64,000 nt of DNA from Bifidobacterium criceti. Its GTDB lineage: Bacteria > Actinomycetota > Actinomycetes > Actinomycetales > Bifidobacteriaceae. The stretch is taken from positions 1-64,000 of the forward strand of contig NZ_MVOH01000013.1 of the NCBI RefSeq assembly GCF_002286935.1, given 5' to 3'. The notes beneath the pieces were generated by a model, which made no database searches, had not been told where the DNA came from, and saw only the letters and a list, made by a program, of their open reading frames with translations. Each line of letters begins with the position of its first letter. Position 1 is the stretch's first letter. The position numbers were made by a program, and so were the translations under genes. Positions 38,107 through 47,581 of this stretch are shown here, piece after piece.

Positions 38107-38976
38107 ATGCCGATCGACAATCATGTAATGACGAATACGAAGGCCGAGCGTGTGCGCAGGCTTGTGGAGGCCACCACCCGTAAGCACAGGGAGAAGAACG
38201 GACGATTCCTCATTGAAGGTCCGCAGGCGGTGCGCGAGGCGCTCACCTGGCAGCCGGACATCGTGCGTGACCTGTATGTCACGGTGGATGGCGACGCCCC
38301 TGACGCCGCATTCGCGAACGCGACAGTGGGCTCGCTCGCTGGGCTTGCGATGGCGGAAGGCGTATACGTGCACAAAGCCACCCGTAACGTCATCGAACAT
38401 GTGAGCAGGGACGCACAGGGTGTGCTCGCGATTGCCGACCTCGAACGTTGCCGCGAACGGCTAGTCGTACTCCCCGAAACACCGAGTCCGTTCATCGCCG
38501 CGTTCTGGCAGGTGCGCGACCCGGGCAACGCTGGCACCGTCATCCGCAGCGCCGATGCCGCCGGTTGCGATGCGGTCGTTTTCGTCGGCGACTGCGTCGA
38601 TGTGTTCAATCCGAAGGTCATCCGGGCGACGACGGGATCGCTTTTCCACCTACCGGTGGCACATATGGATGAGGATGCGTTCTTCGCACTGTGCGACGCG
38701 CGCGAAGCGAGCGTCATCGCCGCGGACGTGTACGGGACCGAGGAAGTGCCACCCGTAAGCCTTCCCGACCTCATACGGCAGGGGGATGCGGTGGATGGCG
38801 CGAAGGCGGTCCTCTTCGGCAATGAGGCGCGCGGACTCGACGATGCACTGCTCGCGCGCGCCGACGTCATCTGCTCGATTCCGATCTACGGGAAAGCGGA
38901 GTCGCTCAATCTTGGCACAAGCGCCGCCGTCATGCTCATGACGCTCGCTATGTCGAGTCGTATTGAAAGAATGTGA
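38107..38976 (+). CDS. SpoU/TrmH-family RNA 2'-O-methyltransferase
   Basis: 289 residues. N-terminal substrate-binding domain (KAERVRRLVEATTRKHREKNGRFLIEGPQAVREAL) and C-terminal SPOUT knot with the three family motifs: QVRDPGNAGTVIRSADAAG, VLFGNEARGLDD and IPIYGKAESLNLGTSAAVML. It methylates a ribose in rRNA or tRNA with S-adenosylmethionine. ATG 38107 (MPIDNHVMTNTKAERV) is chosen; GTG 38098 and ATG 38128 are alternatives. Precedes pheST in the same direction. Repeat words also occur inside ordered coding parts (aaagccacccgtaacg near 38377, gtgccacccgtaagc near 38747). Confidence 0.9.
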   Translation: MPIDNHVMTNTKAERVRRLVEATTRKHREKNGRFLIEGPQAVREALTWQPDIVRDLYVTVDGDAPDAAFANATVGSLAGLAMAEGVYVHKATRNVIEHVSRDAQGVLAIADLERCRERLVVLPETPSPFIAAFWQVRDPGNAGTVIRSADAAGCDAVVFVGDCVDVFNPKVIRATTGSLFHLPVAHMDEDAFFALCDAREASVIAADVYGTEEVPPVSLPDLIRQGDAVDGAKAVLFGNEARGLDDALLARADVICSIPIYGKAESLNLGTSAAVMLMTLAMSSRIERM

Positions 38977-39041
38977 AGTCGATAAAACGTTGGAATGACG
39001 CGATTTCGCGCCAGAAGACGCCTGTTGATGAAAGGTTACTC

Positions 39042-40109
39042 GTGGCAGGGAACACGCAATTCGATGCCGATGCGGTGCAGCAAGCCGTCGCCGAAGGCAT
39101 CGCCGCAGTCGAACAAGCCTCCAGCATGGAGGAGCTCAAGGCCATTAAAAGCACATACGCCGGCGCACAATCGGCGATGACGCTCGCGAGCAAGGCCATC
39201 GGCTCGCTCGACAAGGACGAGAAGAAGGAAGCCGGCAAGCTCATGGGCAAGCTGCGCGCCGATTTCGGTCGCGCGTACGGTACGAAGGAGGCGCAGGTCA
39301 AGGCCGCCGAAGAGGCCGCGGAACTCGCCGCCGAGACCGTTGACATGACGCTGCCCGTAAGTCGTAAGCCACTCGGCGCACGCCACCCGTTGACCAAGCT
39401 CATGGAAGACATCGAAGACTTTTTCGTCGGCATGGGCTGGCAGATCTCCGATGGTCCGGAGGTCGAGACCGAATGGTTCGATTTCGACGCGCTCAACTTC
39501 GGACCCGACCATCCGGCGCGCCAGATGCAGGACACGTTCTATGTCAAAGGCAATCAGGCGAAGGACGCGGCGGGCTTCGTCGGCTCGAACATGATCCTGC
39601 GCACGCAGACGTCGTCCGACCAGGTTCGTGGCCTCATCTCGCATGGCGTCCCGCTGTACATCGCATGCCCAGGACGCGTGTTCCGCACCGATGAGCTTGA
39701 CGCGACGCATACGCCGGTCTTCCATCAGGTCGAGGCGCTTGCCGTCGACAAGGACCTGACGATGGCCGACCTCAAAGGCGTCCTCGACAAGCTCGCCGTC
39801 GCGATGTTCGGCCCCGAGGCGAAGAGCCGGTTGCGACCGAGCTACTTCCCGTTCACCGAACCGAGCGCGGAAATCGACCTGTGGTTCCCGGACAAAAAGG
39901 GCGGACCGGGCTGGATCGAATGGGGCGGCTGCGGCATGGTCAATCCAAACGTGCTGCGCTCCGCCGGCATCGATCCGGACGATTACACCGGATTTGCATT
40001 CGGTGTCGGCGTGGAGCGCACATTGCTGCTGCGCCATGACATCAACGACATGCACGACCTCGTCGAAGGCGACGTGCGCTTCAGCGAACAGTTTGTGATG
40101 GGGAAGTGA
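39042..40109 (+). CDS. pheS: Phenylalanyl-tRNA synthetase alpha subunit
   Basis: 355 residues of the catalytic alpha subunit of the (alpha-beta)2 enzyme that charges tRNA-Phe. N-terminal coiled coil (residues ~15-85), then LPVSRKPLGARHPLTKLMEDIEDFFVGMGW, class II motif 2 PGRVFRTDELDATHTPVFHQVE and motif 3 GFAFGVGVERTLLLRHDI. GTG 39042 has AAAGG 6 nt upstream. Six bases separate it from pheT. Confidence 0.96.
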   Translation: MAGNTQFDADAVQQAVAEGIAAVEQASSMEELKAIKSTYAGAQSAMTLASKAIGSLDKDEKKEAGKLMGKLRADFGRAYGTKEAQVKAAEEAAELAAETVDMTLPVSRKPLGARHPLTKLMEDIEDFFVGMGWQISDGPEVETEWFDFDALNFGPDHPARQMQDTFYVKGNQAKDAAGFVGSNMILRTQTSSDQVRGLISHGVPLYIACPGRVFRTDELDATHTPVFHQVEALAVDKDLTMADLKGVLDKLAVAMFGPEAKSRLRPSYFPFTEPSAEIDLWFPDKKGGPGWIEWGGCGMVNPNVLRSAGIDPDDYTGFAFGVGVERTLLLRHDINDMHDLVEGDVRFSEQFVMGK

Positions 40110-40115
40110 TACCCA

Positions 40116-42725
40116 ATGCCAATGGTAGATATTGATTGGCTGCGCGACGACGTCGAGATCCCCGAGGGTCTCACCTACGAGCAGCTTGCGAAGGACCTCG
40201 TCCGCGTCGGACTCGAGGAGGAGGAGATCCACACGTCCCAGCTGACCGGGCCGATCGTCGTCGGCTACGTCGTTGACGCGACGCCCGAGCCGCAGAAGAA
40301 CGGAAAGACGATCAACTGGTGCCATGTCGACGTCGGCGACGCGTACAACGATGTCGATGAGAACGGCAACAAAGTACCGCGAGGCATCGTGTGCGGCGCG
40401 CCGAATATGAAGGCGGGGGAGAAGGTCGTCGTGACGCTCCCCGGCGCCGTGCTGCCGGGCGACTTCAGGATCGAGCCGCGCAAGACCTACGGGCACATCT
40501 CCGATGGCATGTGCGCGTCGGAACGTGAACTCGGCCTCGGCGACAGTCATGACGGCATCATCCTGCTGCGCGACTACGGCTTCACCCCCGAGGAATACGA
40601 AGCACTCAAGCCGGGCGACGACGCGATGCACCTGCTGCACCTCGATCAGCCGATTCTTGAGATCAACGTGACCCCCGACCGTGGGTATGCGTTCTCCTAC
40701 CGCGGCATCGCGCGCGAATTCCACAATTCCACGGGCGTCAAGTTCACCGATCCGGTCACCGCGCTCAACGAACGCGCACCGCACATCGAAGAGAACAGTG
40801 ATGAGACGACATACGACATCGACGTCATCATCGACGACGACAACCCGATCCACGGTGTCGTCGGTTGCGACCGGTACTATGCTCGCGCTGTGCACGGATA
40901 CAAGCCCGGCAGCAAGACGCCGAACTGGATGCGCCGCCGCCTCACTCGTGCAGGCATGCGCTCGCTTTCGCTCCCGGTGGATGTGACGAACTATGTCATG
41001 CTCGACCTCGGGCAGCCGATGCACGCCTACGACCTCGACAAGCTCGAGGCGCCGATCGTCGTGCGTCGCGCGAAGGAAGGCGAGAAGCTGACGACGCTCG
41101 ACGGCAAGGAGCACGACCTCGATCCCGAGGACCTGCTCATCACCGATTCACCCAACGGGCAGCAGGGCTCGCGTATCCTCGGCATCGCCGGCGTCATGGG
41201 CGGCATGTACGGGGAAGTGACCGACGAGACGACGAACATCCTGCTCGAGGCCGCGCACTTCGACCCGATCACGATCGCACGTTCGGCGCGCAGGCACAAG
41301 ATTCCATCGGAGGCGTCGCGACGCTTCGAACGCGGCGTCGACGACAAGCTGCAGCCGGCAGCCGGGCAGATGGCGGCCGAACTGCTTGAGAAGTACGGCG
41401 ACGCGACGCCGTCGCTCACACCTCGGGACGTCGACAACACGCCGCGCCGCACGCCGATCGTCTTCAAGGCGAGCGAGGTCAAGCGTCTTGCCGGGCTCGA
41501 CCTCGACCTCAACGAGATCAACGGCATCCTCACCGACATCGGATGCGCGGTCGGTGGCGGTGGCAACGGGGAGTTCACCGTGGCGCCACCGTCCTGGAGG
41601 CCCGACCTGACCGAGGCATGCGACCTCGTCGAGGAGATCGCGCGCATCTACGGGTATGACCAGATTCCCACACGTGTGCCGCACGCGCCCGTCGAAGGCC
41701 ATGTGGGACTGACCGCCGACCAGAAGCGCAAGCGTGAGGTCGCGGATGAGCTCGCCGAATACGGACTCGTCGAAACGCTCAGCTACCCGTTCGTGGGACC
41801 CGCCGACTACAAGGCGTTCATGCTCGATGCGGACGAGGTCGAACCGGTGAGCGTGCAGATCGTGAACCCGCTCGCCGACGACAGGCCGAACCTGCGCCGC
41901 GATGTGCTCCTCACGCTCGCGCAGACCGTGCGCCGCAACATCCGCCGCGGCATCGAGAACGTCAGCTGCTATGAGATCGGCCACGTCTACCTCGCCGATC
42001 CGAACGCGCCGGCGATTCCCGCGTTACCGGGAGCAGTGCGTCCGACCGACGAACAGCTCGTCGCACTCGACGCCGGTCTGCCGAAGCAGCCGCTGCATGT
42101 GGCCGCGATCATGACGGGGCGCGCCGAGGACGACGGATGGCTTGGAGACAAGCGCGCCGTCGACTGGACCGACGCCGTCGAGGCTGCGCGCCGCGTCGTC
42201 TCCCGACTTGGCGCGGACATCGTCCTCGATCAGCCGAAGGCCGAGGATGTGCCGGCGCAGTGGCATCCGGGACGCGCCGCGCGCATCGTCGCGAACGGTG
42301 AGGAAATCGGTTTCGTCGGCGAACTGCATCCGAAGGTGGACGACGAACTCGGCTTCCCCCACCATACCGCGGCGTTCGAGATCGATTTGACCGCGCTGTT
42401 CGCGACACTCAGCGACAAGCCGGTGCAGGCCAAGCCGATCTCGACATTCCCGCCGGTCAAGCAGGACCTCGCGTTCACGATGCCCGATGCGGTCACAGCG
42501 CACGCCTTGGAGGAGACGATCCGACAGGCCGCCGGCGATGTGCTCGAATCGATTGAGCTGTTCGACGTGTATGAAGGAGACCAGCTCGGCGAAGGCAAGA
42601 AGTCGCTCGCATACGCGGTGACGTTCCGTGCGCTCGACCGTACACTCACAAGCGAGGACAGCGAGGCGATCCGCGCGAGGATCATCGAGCAGGCGGCGAC
42701 GCTCGGCGCGCAGCTGCGCGCGTAA
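40116..42725 (+). CDS. pheT: Phenylalanyl-tRNA synthetase beta subunit
   Basis: 869 residues. Domains in order: tRNA-binding fold (GPIVVGYVVDATPEPQKNGKTINWCHVDVGD), B3/4 editing domain (PNWMRRRLTRAGMRSLSLPVDVTNYVMLDLGQP), B5 (PIVFKASEVKRLAGLDLDLNEINGIL), catalytic-like core (VEEIARIYGYDQIPTRVP) and C-terminal FDX-ACB domain (FPPVKQDLAFTMPDAV). Starts at ATG 40116, or 40122. Cotranscribed with pheS. Length is somewhat above the usual ~800 but normal for actinobacteria. Confidence 0.96.
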   Translation: MPMVDIDWLRDDVEIPEGLTYEQLAKDLVRVGLEEEEIHTSQLTGPIVVGYVVDATPEPQKNGKTINWCHVDVGDAYNDVDENGNKVPRGIVCGAPNMKAGEKVVVTLPGAVLPGDFRIEPRKTYGHISDGMCASERELGLGDSHDGIILLRDYGFTPEEYEALKPGDDAMHLLHLDQPILEINVTPDRGYAFSYRGIAREFHNSTGVKFTDPVTALNERAPHIEENSDETTYDIDVIIDDDNPIHGVVGCDRYYARAVHGYKPGSKTPNWMRRRLTRAGMRSLSLPVDVTNYVMLDLGQPMHAYDLDKLEAPIVVRRAKEGEKLTTLDGKEHDLDPEDLLITDSPNGQQGSRILGIAGVMGGMYGEVTDETTNILLEAAHFDPITIARSARRHKIPSEASRRFERGVDDKLQPAAGQMAAELLEKYGDATPSLTPRDVDNTPRRTPIVFKASEVKRLAGLDLDLNEINGILTDIGCAVGGGGNGEFTVAPPSWRPDLTEACDLVEEIARIYGYDQIPTRVPHAPVEGHVGLTADQKRKREVADELAEYGLVETLSYPFVGPADYKAFMLDADEVEPVSVQIVNPLADDRPNLRRDVLLTLAQTVRRNIRRGIENVSCYEIGHVYLADPNAPAIPALPGAVRPTDEQLVALDAGLPKQPLHVAAIMTGRAEDDGWLGDKRAVDWTDAVEAARRVVSRLGADIVLDQPKAEDVPAQWHPGRAARIVANGEEIGFVGELHPKVDDELGFPHHTAAFEIDLTALFATLSDKPVQAKPISTFPPVKQDLAFTMPDAVTAHALEETIRQAAGDVLESIELFDVYEGDQLGEGKKSLAYAVTFRALDRTLTSEDSEAIRARIIEQAATLGAQLRA

Positions 42726-43113
42726 CGCCATACGGGACATGGTTCGTGGCGCGTACGCTTACCGGTAGTGGATGCGCATGCGCCACGGACCCGTCGTATT
42801 CGAACGGATGAACACGTACGCCGCGGTCGTTGGTCGCTGTGGTCGTTGCGGTTGCCACGTTCATCATGGGGACTGCTGCTGTCACGGCGGTTGTGTTCGT
42901 TGTGGTTGCTGTGGTTATCGGTAGTAGCGCAAGCCACTGGCTTGCGGTTGCCACGATATCCGCGACGACCACGGCGTAACGGCGGCCATCGTCCGTACGT
43001 CGCCCACGTGCGCGTTTGTGTTACCGGTGGCACATCATGTGCGGTAGACATCGGCAGCGTCAGGACGAGACAGAACGAAGGACGTCGTAATCGACGACCG
43101 GTAAGGACATGAG
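42726..43113. repeat. Intergenic region with scattered repeat copies
   Basis: 388 bp without a gene. Copies cttaccggtagtgg (42759), ttatcggtagtagc (42915), ttaccggtggcac (43020) and gaccggtaagg (43098). Also a run of gt/tg-rich direct repeats (42830-42920, ggtcgttgcggttgcc-like). Confidence 0.6.
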
Positions 43114-44073
43114 ATGAGCGAACCGAATCAGGACACGCCACAGACCCGTACTGGATACGAGACGGCCACACAAGCCGGTGTGAATAACGACGCCCAGAAA
43201 GCAGCAGAAGAACGCGGCAATACGGCACACGACGCCGCGCCGACACCCTTGGAATCGAAGGACAAAAGCGCCGCGGACATTCCGGAATCGGAAGTGTCAC
43301 AAGCCATCCTCGAAACCGATATGCCTGTCGAAGGCCAGCCGAACGAGCTCGCCTACGGGGCGATGGACAACCAGTTCCCGAAGGACTACGACCCGTACCT
43401 TTTCGGACGTCCGGAGAATGGGGAAACGCACGAGCAAGTCGAACGGGATGCGCGCGATGAGGAGAACCGCATCGAACAACGCCGAGCGCAACGTCGGGCG
43501 GGCAACCCGATGAATATGCCCGTCATGGGTTACGGGAGGCAAATGGGTGCTTCCGGAATGCCGGGGATGGGCCAGAATGTCGATCCGAACGCCCCGTTCG
43601 GTGACCGGCGCAATTACGGTGCTGACAACAGGAAACTGCCGCGCTATGTGCAAGGCATCGATCTTGATGATCCGAACCAGAACGTGTATTACGGGAGGTG
43701 GGACACGAGCTCAATCATCGCGTTCGTACTGTCGATCCTCCTTCCAGTGCCGTTCCTGCCGGCGTTGCTCGGCGCTTTCGGGATGTACCGGACGAAACTG
43801 ATGAGGATGAAAGGGTTTGGCTTCGCGTTGGCGGCCGTCATCATCAACATCATCTATTCGATTGCGGTGATCTGGATGATGATCAACGGCGTCTCCACGC
43901 AGGAGATGCTCAATGATGTGTTGCACATGCTTGGCCTGAACGGTTCCGTGGGCGGCACCGACGGTTCCTCCGCCACTCCTACGCCGACCGCCACCCCGAG
44001 TGATACCGCGACGCCCACGCCTACGGGTAGTGCATCCAATAATGATGGCGTGACATCGGCGATGGGCAGCTGA
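43114..44073 (+). CDS. Membrane protein of unknown function, disordered N-terminus
   Basis: 319 residues. The first ~195 residues are hydrophilic and probably disordered (ESKDKSAADIPESE, ERDARDEENRIEQRRAQRR, Gly/Met-rich GRQMGASGMPGMGQ), followed by two helices in a hairpin (SSIIAFVLSILLPVPFLPALLGAF and FGFALAAVIINIIYSIAVIWMMI) and a Thr/Pro/Ser-rich tail (TPTPTATPSDTATPTPTGS). The arrangement resembles DUF4190-type small membrane proteins. ATG 43114; no clear partner genes. Confidence 0.6.
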   Translation: MSEPNQDTPQTRTGYETATQAGVNNDAQKAAEERGNTAHDAAPTPLESKDKSAADIPESEVSQAILETDMPVEGQPNELAYGAMDNQFPKDYDPYLFGRPENGETHEQVERDARDEENRIEQRRAQRRAGNPMNMPVMGYGRQMGASGMPGMGQNVDPNAPFGDRRNYGADNRKLPRYVQGIDLDDPNQNVYYGRWDTSSIIAFVLSILLPVPFLPALLGAFGMYRTKLMRMKGFGFALAAVIINIIYSIAVIWMMINGVSTQEMLNDVLHMLGLNGSVGGTDGSSATPTPTATPSDTATPTPTGSASNNDGVTSAMGS

Positions 44074-44579
44074 AGTGTTCCGGCTGCAGTGGCCAGGGAG
44101 GTCGTTCGTCAGGAATCGCCTATCCGTCGGGCGTCGGCATATGAGTGGCATAGACGTTACAGGCAGCAGGCCACCAGAACGGTATCGAAGCGAAGTGATA
44201 TGTCTGCTGCAGCATATATCTTTCCTAAAACGAAAATGATTGATGACGGATGATGGCAGGGTGTACAGAGTGCCACCGGTAAGAAATCTGCAATCATGGG
44301 TTTGTATTTATTATTTAAAATTTGAAATAGTATAGTATATAATATTATTATATAGATTTGATTTCATGAGTGTCGAGGGGGGTCGTTCTCTGTCGCTGTG
44401 GGGGTGGGTAGTGTGAAGTCCTTGGAAATCCATGTTGGATTGTGGAACATTGTGGATAATCATGAAGTTGTCCACAATGGGACAATCATTTGTACGACGA
44501 CACGCCGACGACACACCCTTCCGTACACATACCTCTGTTTGAGTGGACGCGGCGGAGTCTACTGCTCTACCGTCGAAGC
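44074..44579. other. Long gap with AT-rich island
   Basis: 506 bp without a gene. It includes repeat copies (gttacaggcagc 44157, gccaccggtaag 44272), an AT-rich island at about 44300-44370 (almost only A and T, against a GC-rich background) and the inverted repeat at 44448-44479. Confidence 0.6.
44448..44479. promoter_or_regulatory. Inverted repeat with DnaA-box-like half, possible operator
   Basis: cattgtggataa (44448-44459) and ttgtccacaatg (44468-44479) are reverse complements with one mismatch and 8 bp between. The left half contains a perfect DnaA-box string (TTATCCACA on the minus strand). A further half-site attgtggaac stands at 44439. About 100 bp upstream of the gene at 44580. Confidence 0.5.
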
Positions 44580-45605
44580 ATGGACAAGAACAAGAATAAT
44601 AATAATAATATATCTGACAATATGGCAGATGAATATGAGAAGCGGTTGAGGGAAGGCCGCGTGCCCAACCTCATCCCCATGCGCTTGCAACTCATTGAGC
44701 GGCAGGCGCACGAATTCAGCGTCTGCCTTGACGCGCGGTCGAGAGTCGGCCGCGACCTGCTCTTCGGCGGCTTCACCGCGCTCCGACTGCAAGGTGTGCC
44801 GCTGCCGTTCACATTGCCGAAGTACGAGGACACCGTCGGCGGTGAACAGTTGAGCGTGCTTGCAAGCGCACGCAACGCGCGCACGCGTCTGCGCGGCGCA
44901 CGGTTCTACCATATGAACATTCCGCTGGACACCATTCAGGTGATGCCAGGGGTGCATTGCGTGGGCGTCGTATGCGCATGGTTCATGCTCGCGCGGTTCC
45001 TGACGTTGGACGAGCTTGTCGTGCTCGGTGACAGCATCCTTATGCGTGACACGCTGCATGCAAAGGTGACGATCGACGATTTCGAGATATTTGTGACACG
45101 TATGGAGAGTCTGGGGAAGCTGCGCGCGTACGGCAGGAAACGGGCCCCGCGTGGCGTCGGCAAAGCGAGGCGAGCGATCGCCATGCTCAGGGAGAACATG
45201 GAATCGCCGCAGGAGGCGCGACTGTTCCTCGAACTGATCAAACGCGGCCTTCCGGAGCCGGGCATCAATGTGCCGGTGACGCTGTGCACGGGCGACGGTG
45301 CGCGCTTCGACCTGCTGCTCGACGGGGGCGTCGTATGCGAATACGACGGCGCGCACCATCTTGGGCAATTGGAAGAGGACAGGATACGTCGTGCGAACAT
45401 CGAGCGTTCGGGGTACCTGTATGTGCAGGTGACGCGTGCGGACATGGCAACGCCCGACGCGCGTGCGTGGATGGCGCGCAGGGTCGCGCATGCGTTGGAG
45501 GAGCGCACTGGCGTGTCGTATGTCACCGATGGGGTGATTCCGCTTGAGGCAATCGCCGACGAGGCTTTGCGTGCGATGGTGCCGCGATGGAGATGTGTCG
45601 CGTGA
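44580..45605 (+). CDS. DUF559/Vsr-like endonuclease-fold protein, AbiEi-like N-terminus
   Basis: 341 residues. The C-terminal ~100 residues show the pattern of DUF559/very-short-patch-repair-like proteins: ARFDLLLDGGVVCEYDGAHHLGQLEEDRIRRANIERSGYLYVQVT, with Asp, Glu, Asp-Gly and His positions of that nuclease fold. The middle (YHMNIPLDTIQVMPGVHCVGVVCAWFMLARFLTLDELVVLGD) resembles the helical part of AbiEi-type proteins often joined to this domain in actinobacteria. Role unknown; defence or repair links are guesses. The N-terminus holds KNKNNNNNISDN coded by (AAT)5; ATG 44580 or ATG 44622 (MADEYEKRL) may be the true start. Confidence 0.6.
   Translation: MDKNKNNNNNISDNMADEYEKRLREGRVPNLIPMRLQLIERQAHEFSVCLDARSRVGRDLLFGGFTALRLQGVPLPFTLPKYEDTVGGEQLSVLASARNARTRLRGARFYHMNIPLDTIQVMPGVHCVGVVCAWFMLARFLTLDELVVLGDSILMRDTLHAKVTIDDFEIFVTRMESLGKLRAYGRKRAPRGVGKARRAIAMLRENMESPQEARLFLELIKRGLPEPGINVPVTLCTGDGARFDLLLDGGVVCEYDGAHHLGQLEEDRIRRANIERSGYLYVQVTRADMATPDARAWMARRVAHALEERTGVSYVTDGVIPLEAIADEALRAMVPRWRCVA
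44595..44609 (+). repeat. (AAT)5 trinucleotide repeat at gene start
   Basis: Five AAT triplets code five Asn just after the possible start ATG 44580 and before the alternative ATG 44622. Length change would not shift the frame. Confidence 0.85.
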
Positions 45606-46039
45606 GCGGGGATGGTGGTGTGTGGCGTGCCGCGAACGGGGGTGTCGCATATGCGCCGAATACGTATGGGGGTCAGGGGTGTGATGTCGGGAAGTCGGCG
45701 GTGTCGGGGAAGTCGGAAATTTCAGGAGAGGAGTGGATGCGTTGTTGGGGGCTTGCATCGCTGCGGATGGGATTGCGTTGTGTGGTGTTATGGTTGGCAT
45801 ATGGTGAACGATGTCTGTGCGGGGATGACTTGACGCGTCTTGGTATGGGCGATGGAGGAGGCTATGGGTAGTGGAGTCACGCCTCGGTGGAGTCGAGGGG
45901 GCAAGGACATCGGGGGAGAAGGTAAGGGCGACGCTAAAGGTTGCGTTGATGGAGGGGGCGACGCAATCGTTGCTGCCGTTCCACGTCGTACGAGAACATT
46001 CCTTGGAAGCTGCCAACGTTGTGATTCTGTCAACGTGTA
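45606..46039. other. G-rich gap upstream of argC
   Basis: About 430 bp of G-rich, low-pyrimidine plus-strand sequence with short direct repeats (gggatg, gtcggg). Open frames here show no family resemblance and irregular codon use, so no gene is called. No dispersed-repeat word is clear in this part. Confidence 0.4.
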
Positions 46040-46092
46040 TTACTGCATAATTATGCAATGTACTGTATAAAGTGTATGCTCGTATGCATAAA
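46040..46092 (+). promoter_or_regulatory. ARG boxes (ArgR operator) for argC operon
   Basis: A perfect 14-bp palindrome TGCATAATTATGCA (46044-46057), then a second weaker site (gtatgctcgtatgcataa, 46072-46089). ArgR boxes in many bacteria are A/T-rich 18-bp palindromes occurring in pairs, and the window encodes ArgR. The boxes lie ~330 bp before the argC start; the space between is filled with repeats, implying a long leader or a promoter further in. Confidence 0.7.
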
Positions 46093-46109
46093 CGATACCG
46101 GTCATGCCG

Positions 46110-46355
46110 ACACGGCTTCGCATACTGCTACCTGTAGGTCGCGAACGTACGCACACTCATGATCTGATGGTCTGGTGATGCGCGACGTGTGGTCGATTTG
46201 TGTGGATATGTGCTGCCGCCCGTAACGACATGCCGTCGGTAGTGCGTTGTATGTCAATGCCTGTGCAGACTGCCGCCTGTAAGCATATGCTCCTTGTGGG
46301 CGCGCATGGCGGAGGCATGGCGGCACGTGTCCAACGGTTACCGGTGGTAGGATCC
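46110..46355. repeat. Dispersed-repeat block in argC leader
   Basis: Copies gctacctgtagg (46129), gccgcccgtaac (46206), gccgcctgtaag (46271) and ggttaccggtggtagg (46336), between the ARG boxes and argC. Confidence 0.65.
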
Positions 46356-46414
46356 GGTTTCCGGACGGAACGGCTATAGATGGCATACGCATGTCAGGAA
46401 GGAAGGCGACGGGA

Positions 46415-47581
46415 ATGGCGAAATACACCGTAGCGGTTGCAGGCGCGACCGGATATGCGGGAGGGGAGGCGCTGCGCATCCTCGCCACGCATCCCGACTT
46501 CGAGGTGACGACCGTTGCGGGATATTCGTCGGTCGGGGAGAGGCTCGGCGCCTATCAACCGCATATCCCCCAACTGGCGGATATGACGATCGTCGACACC
46601 ACCGCGGATGAACTCAACGGACATGATGTCATCATCCTGGCGTTGCCCCATGGCGCTTCAGGTGCATTGGCCGCGCAACTGGACGCATCGGCCACCGTCG
46701 TCGACCTCGGTGCGGACCATCGTCTCGAACGGCAGCAGGCGTGGGATGAATACTATGGCGGCGCGTTCTACGAACATTGGACGTACGGCATGCCGGAGCT
46801 CATCCTCGGCAAAGACGCCAACGGGGAGTACCTGCGGCAGCGTGACGTCATCCGCGGAACAGTGCAGTCCGTAATCGAGGCCGATGGCGCGCAGGACATG
46901 CCGCCCGTAGGCAAATTGGTGACAGGAGGAACGAAACGGATCGCGGGACCTGGTTGCAACGTCACCGCCACGACGCTTGCGTTGCAGCCTGCGATAGCCG
47001 AGAATCTTGTCGTGCCACACACCATCGTTGCCGATCTGGCCGTCGGATACTCAGGGGCGGGCAAAAGCCTCAAACGGACGAATCTGCTCGCCTCGGAGGC
47101 CCTCAATTCCGCAGTGCCGTATTCGGTAGGCGGCACACACCGCCACATTCCGGAGATACTCCAGAACTTCGCACATGCGGCAGGTCTTGACGCGACCGCA
47201 GCCAATGAATTCACGCTCGCGTTCACGCCAATGCTCGTGCCGATGTCCCGGGGAATCCTCGCATCGGTGAGCGCAAAGCTCACCGACAAGGCGATGGACA
47301 TGAGCGACGATGACATACGGGAGGTATGGGCGCATGCATATGCGGGGCAGCAGTTCATCACGGTGCTACCCGAAGGAGTGATGCCGGCGACACAGAACGT
47401 GCTCGGCTCGAACACGGCGCATCTGCAGGTCGCGGTCGATCGACGAAGCCGGACACTGCACGCGTTCGCGGCAATCGACAACCTCAATCGAGGAACCGCG
47501 GGGCAGGCGGTGGAATCGCTCAACCTCGCATTCGGACTCAACGAAGCAACAGGACTCAGCAAGATTGGAGTGGCACCATGA
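46415..47581 (+). CDS. argC: N-acetyl-gamma-glutamyl-phosphate reductase
   Basis: 388 residues; third step of arginine synthesis, reducing N-acetylglutamyl phosphate with NADPH. NADP site VAVAGATGYAGGEALRIL, catalytic cysteine in AGPGCNVTATTLALQPAI, and HRHIPEI motif. ATG 46415 (MAKYTVAV) fits the family N-terminus and has AAGGAAGG about 11 nt upstream; ATG 46391 is an alternative. Overlaps argJ by ATGA. Confidence 0.95.
   Translation: MAKYTVAVAGATGYAGGEALRILATHPDFEVTTVAGYSSVGERLGAYQPHIPQLADMTIVDTTADELNGHDVIILALPHGASGALAAQLDASATVVDLGADHRLERQQAWDEYYGGAFYEHWTYGMPELILGKDANGEYLRQRDVIRGTVQSVIEADGAQDMPPVGKLVTGGTKRIAGPGCNVTATTLALQPAIAENLVVPHTIVADLAVGYSGAGKSLKRTNLLASEALNSAVPYSVGGTHRHIPEILQNFAHAAGLDATAANEFTLAFTPMLVPMSRGILASVSAKLTDKAMDMSDDDIREVWAHAYAGQQFITVLPEGVMPATQNVLGSNTAHLQVAVDRRSRTLHAFAAIDNLNRGTAGQAVESLNLAFGLNEATGLSKIGVAP

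Noticed and set aside
44448..44479. The DnaA-box-like inverted repeat plus AT island as chromosomal origin
   Set aside because: No dnaA, dnaN, recF, rnpA or rpmH nearby and only one perfect box; a local operator or acquired DNA is more likely.
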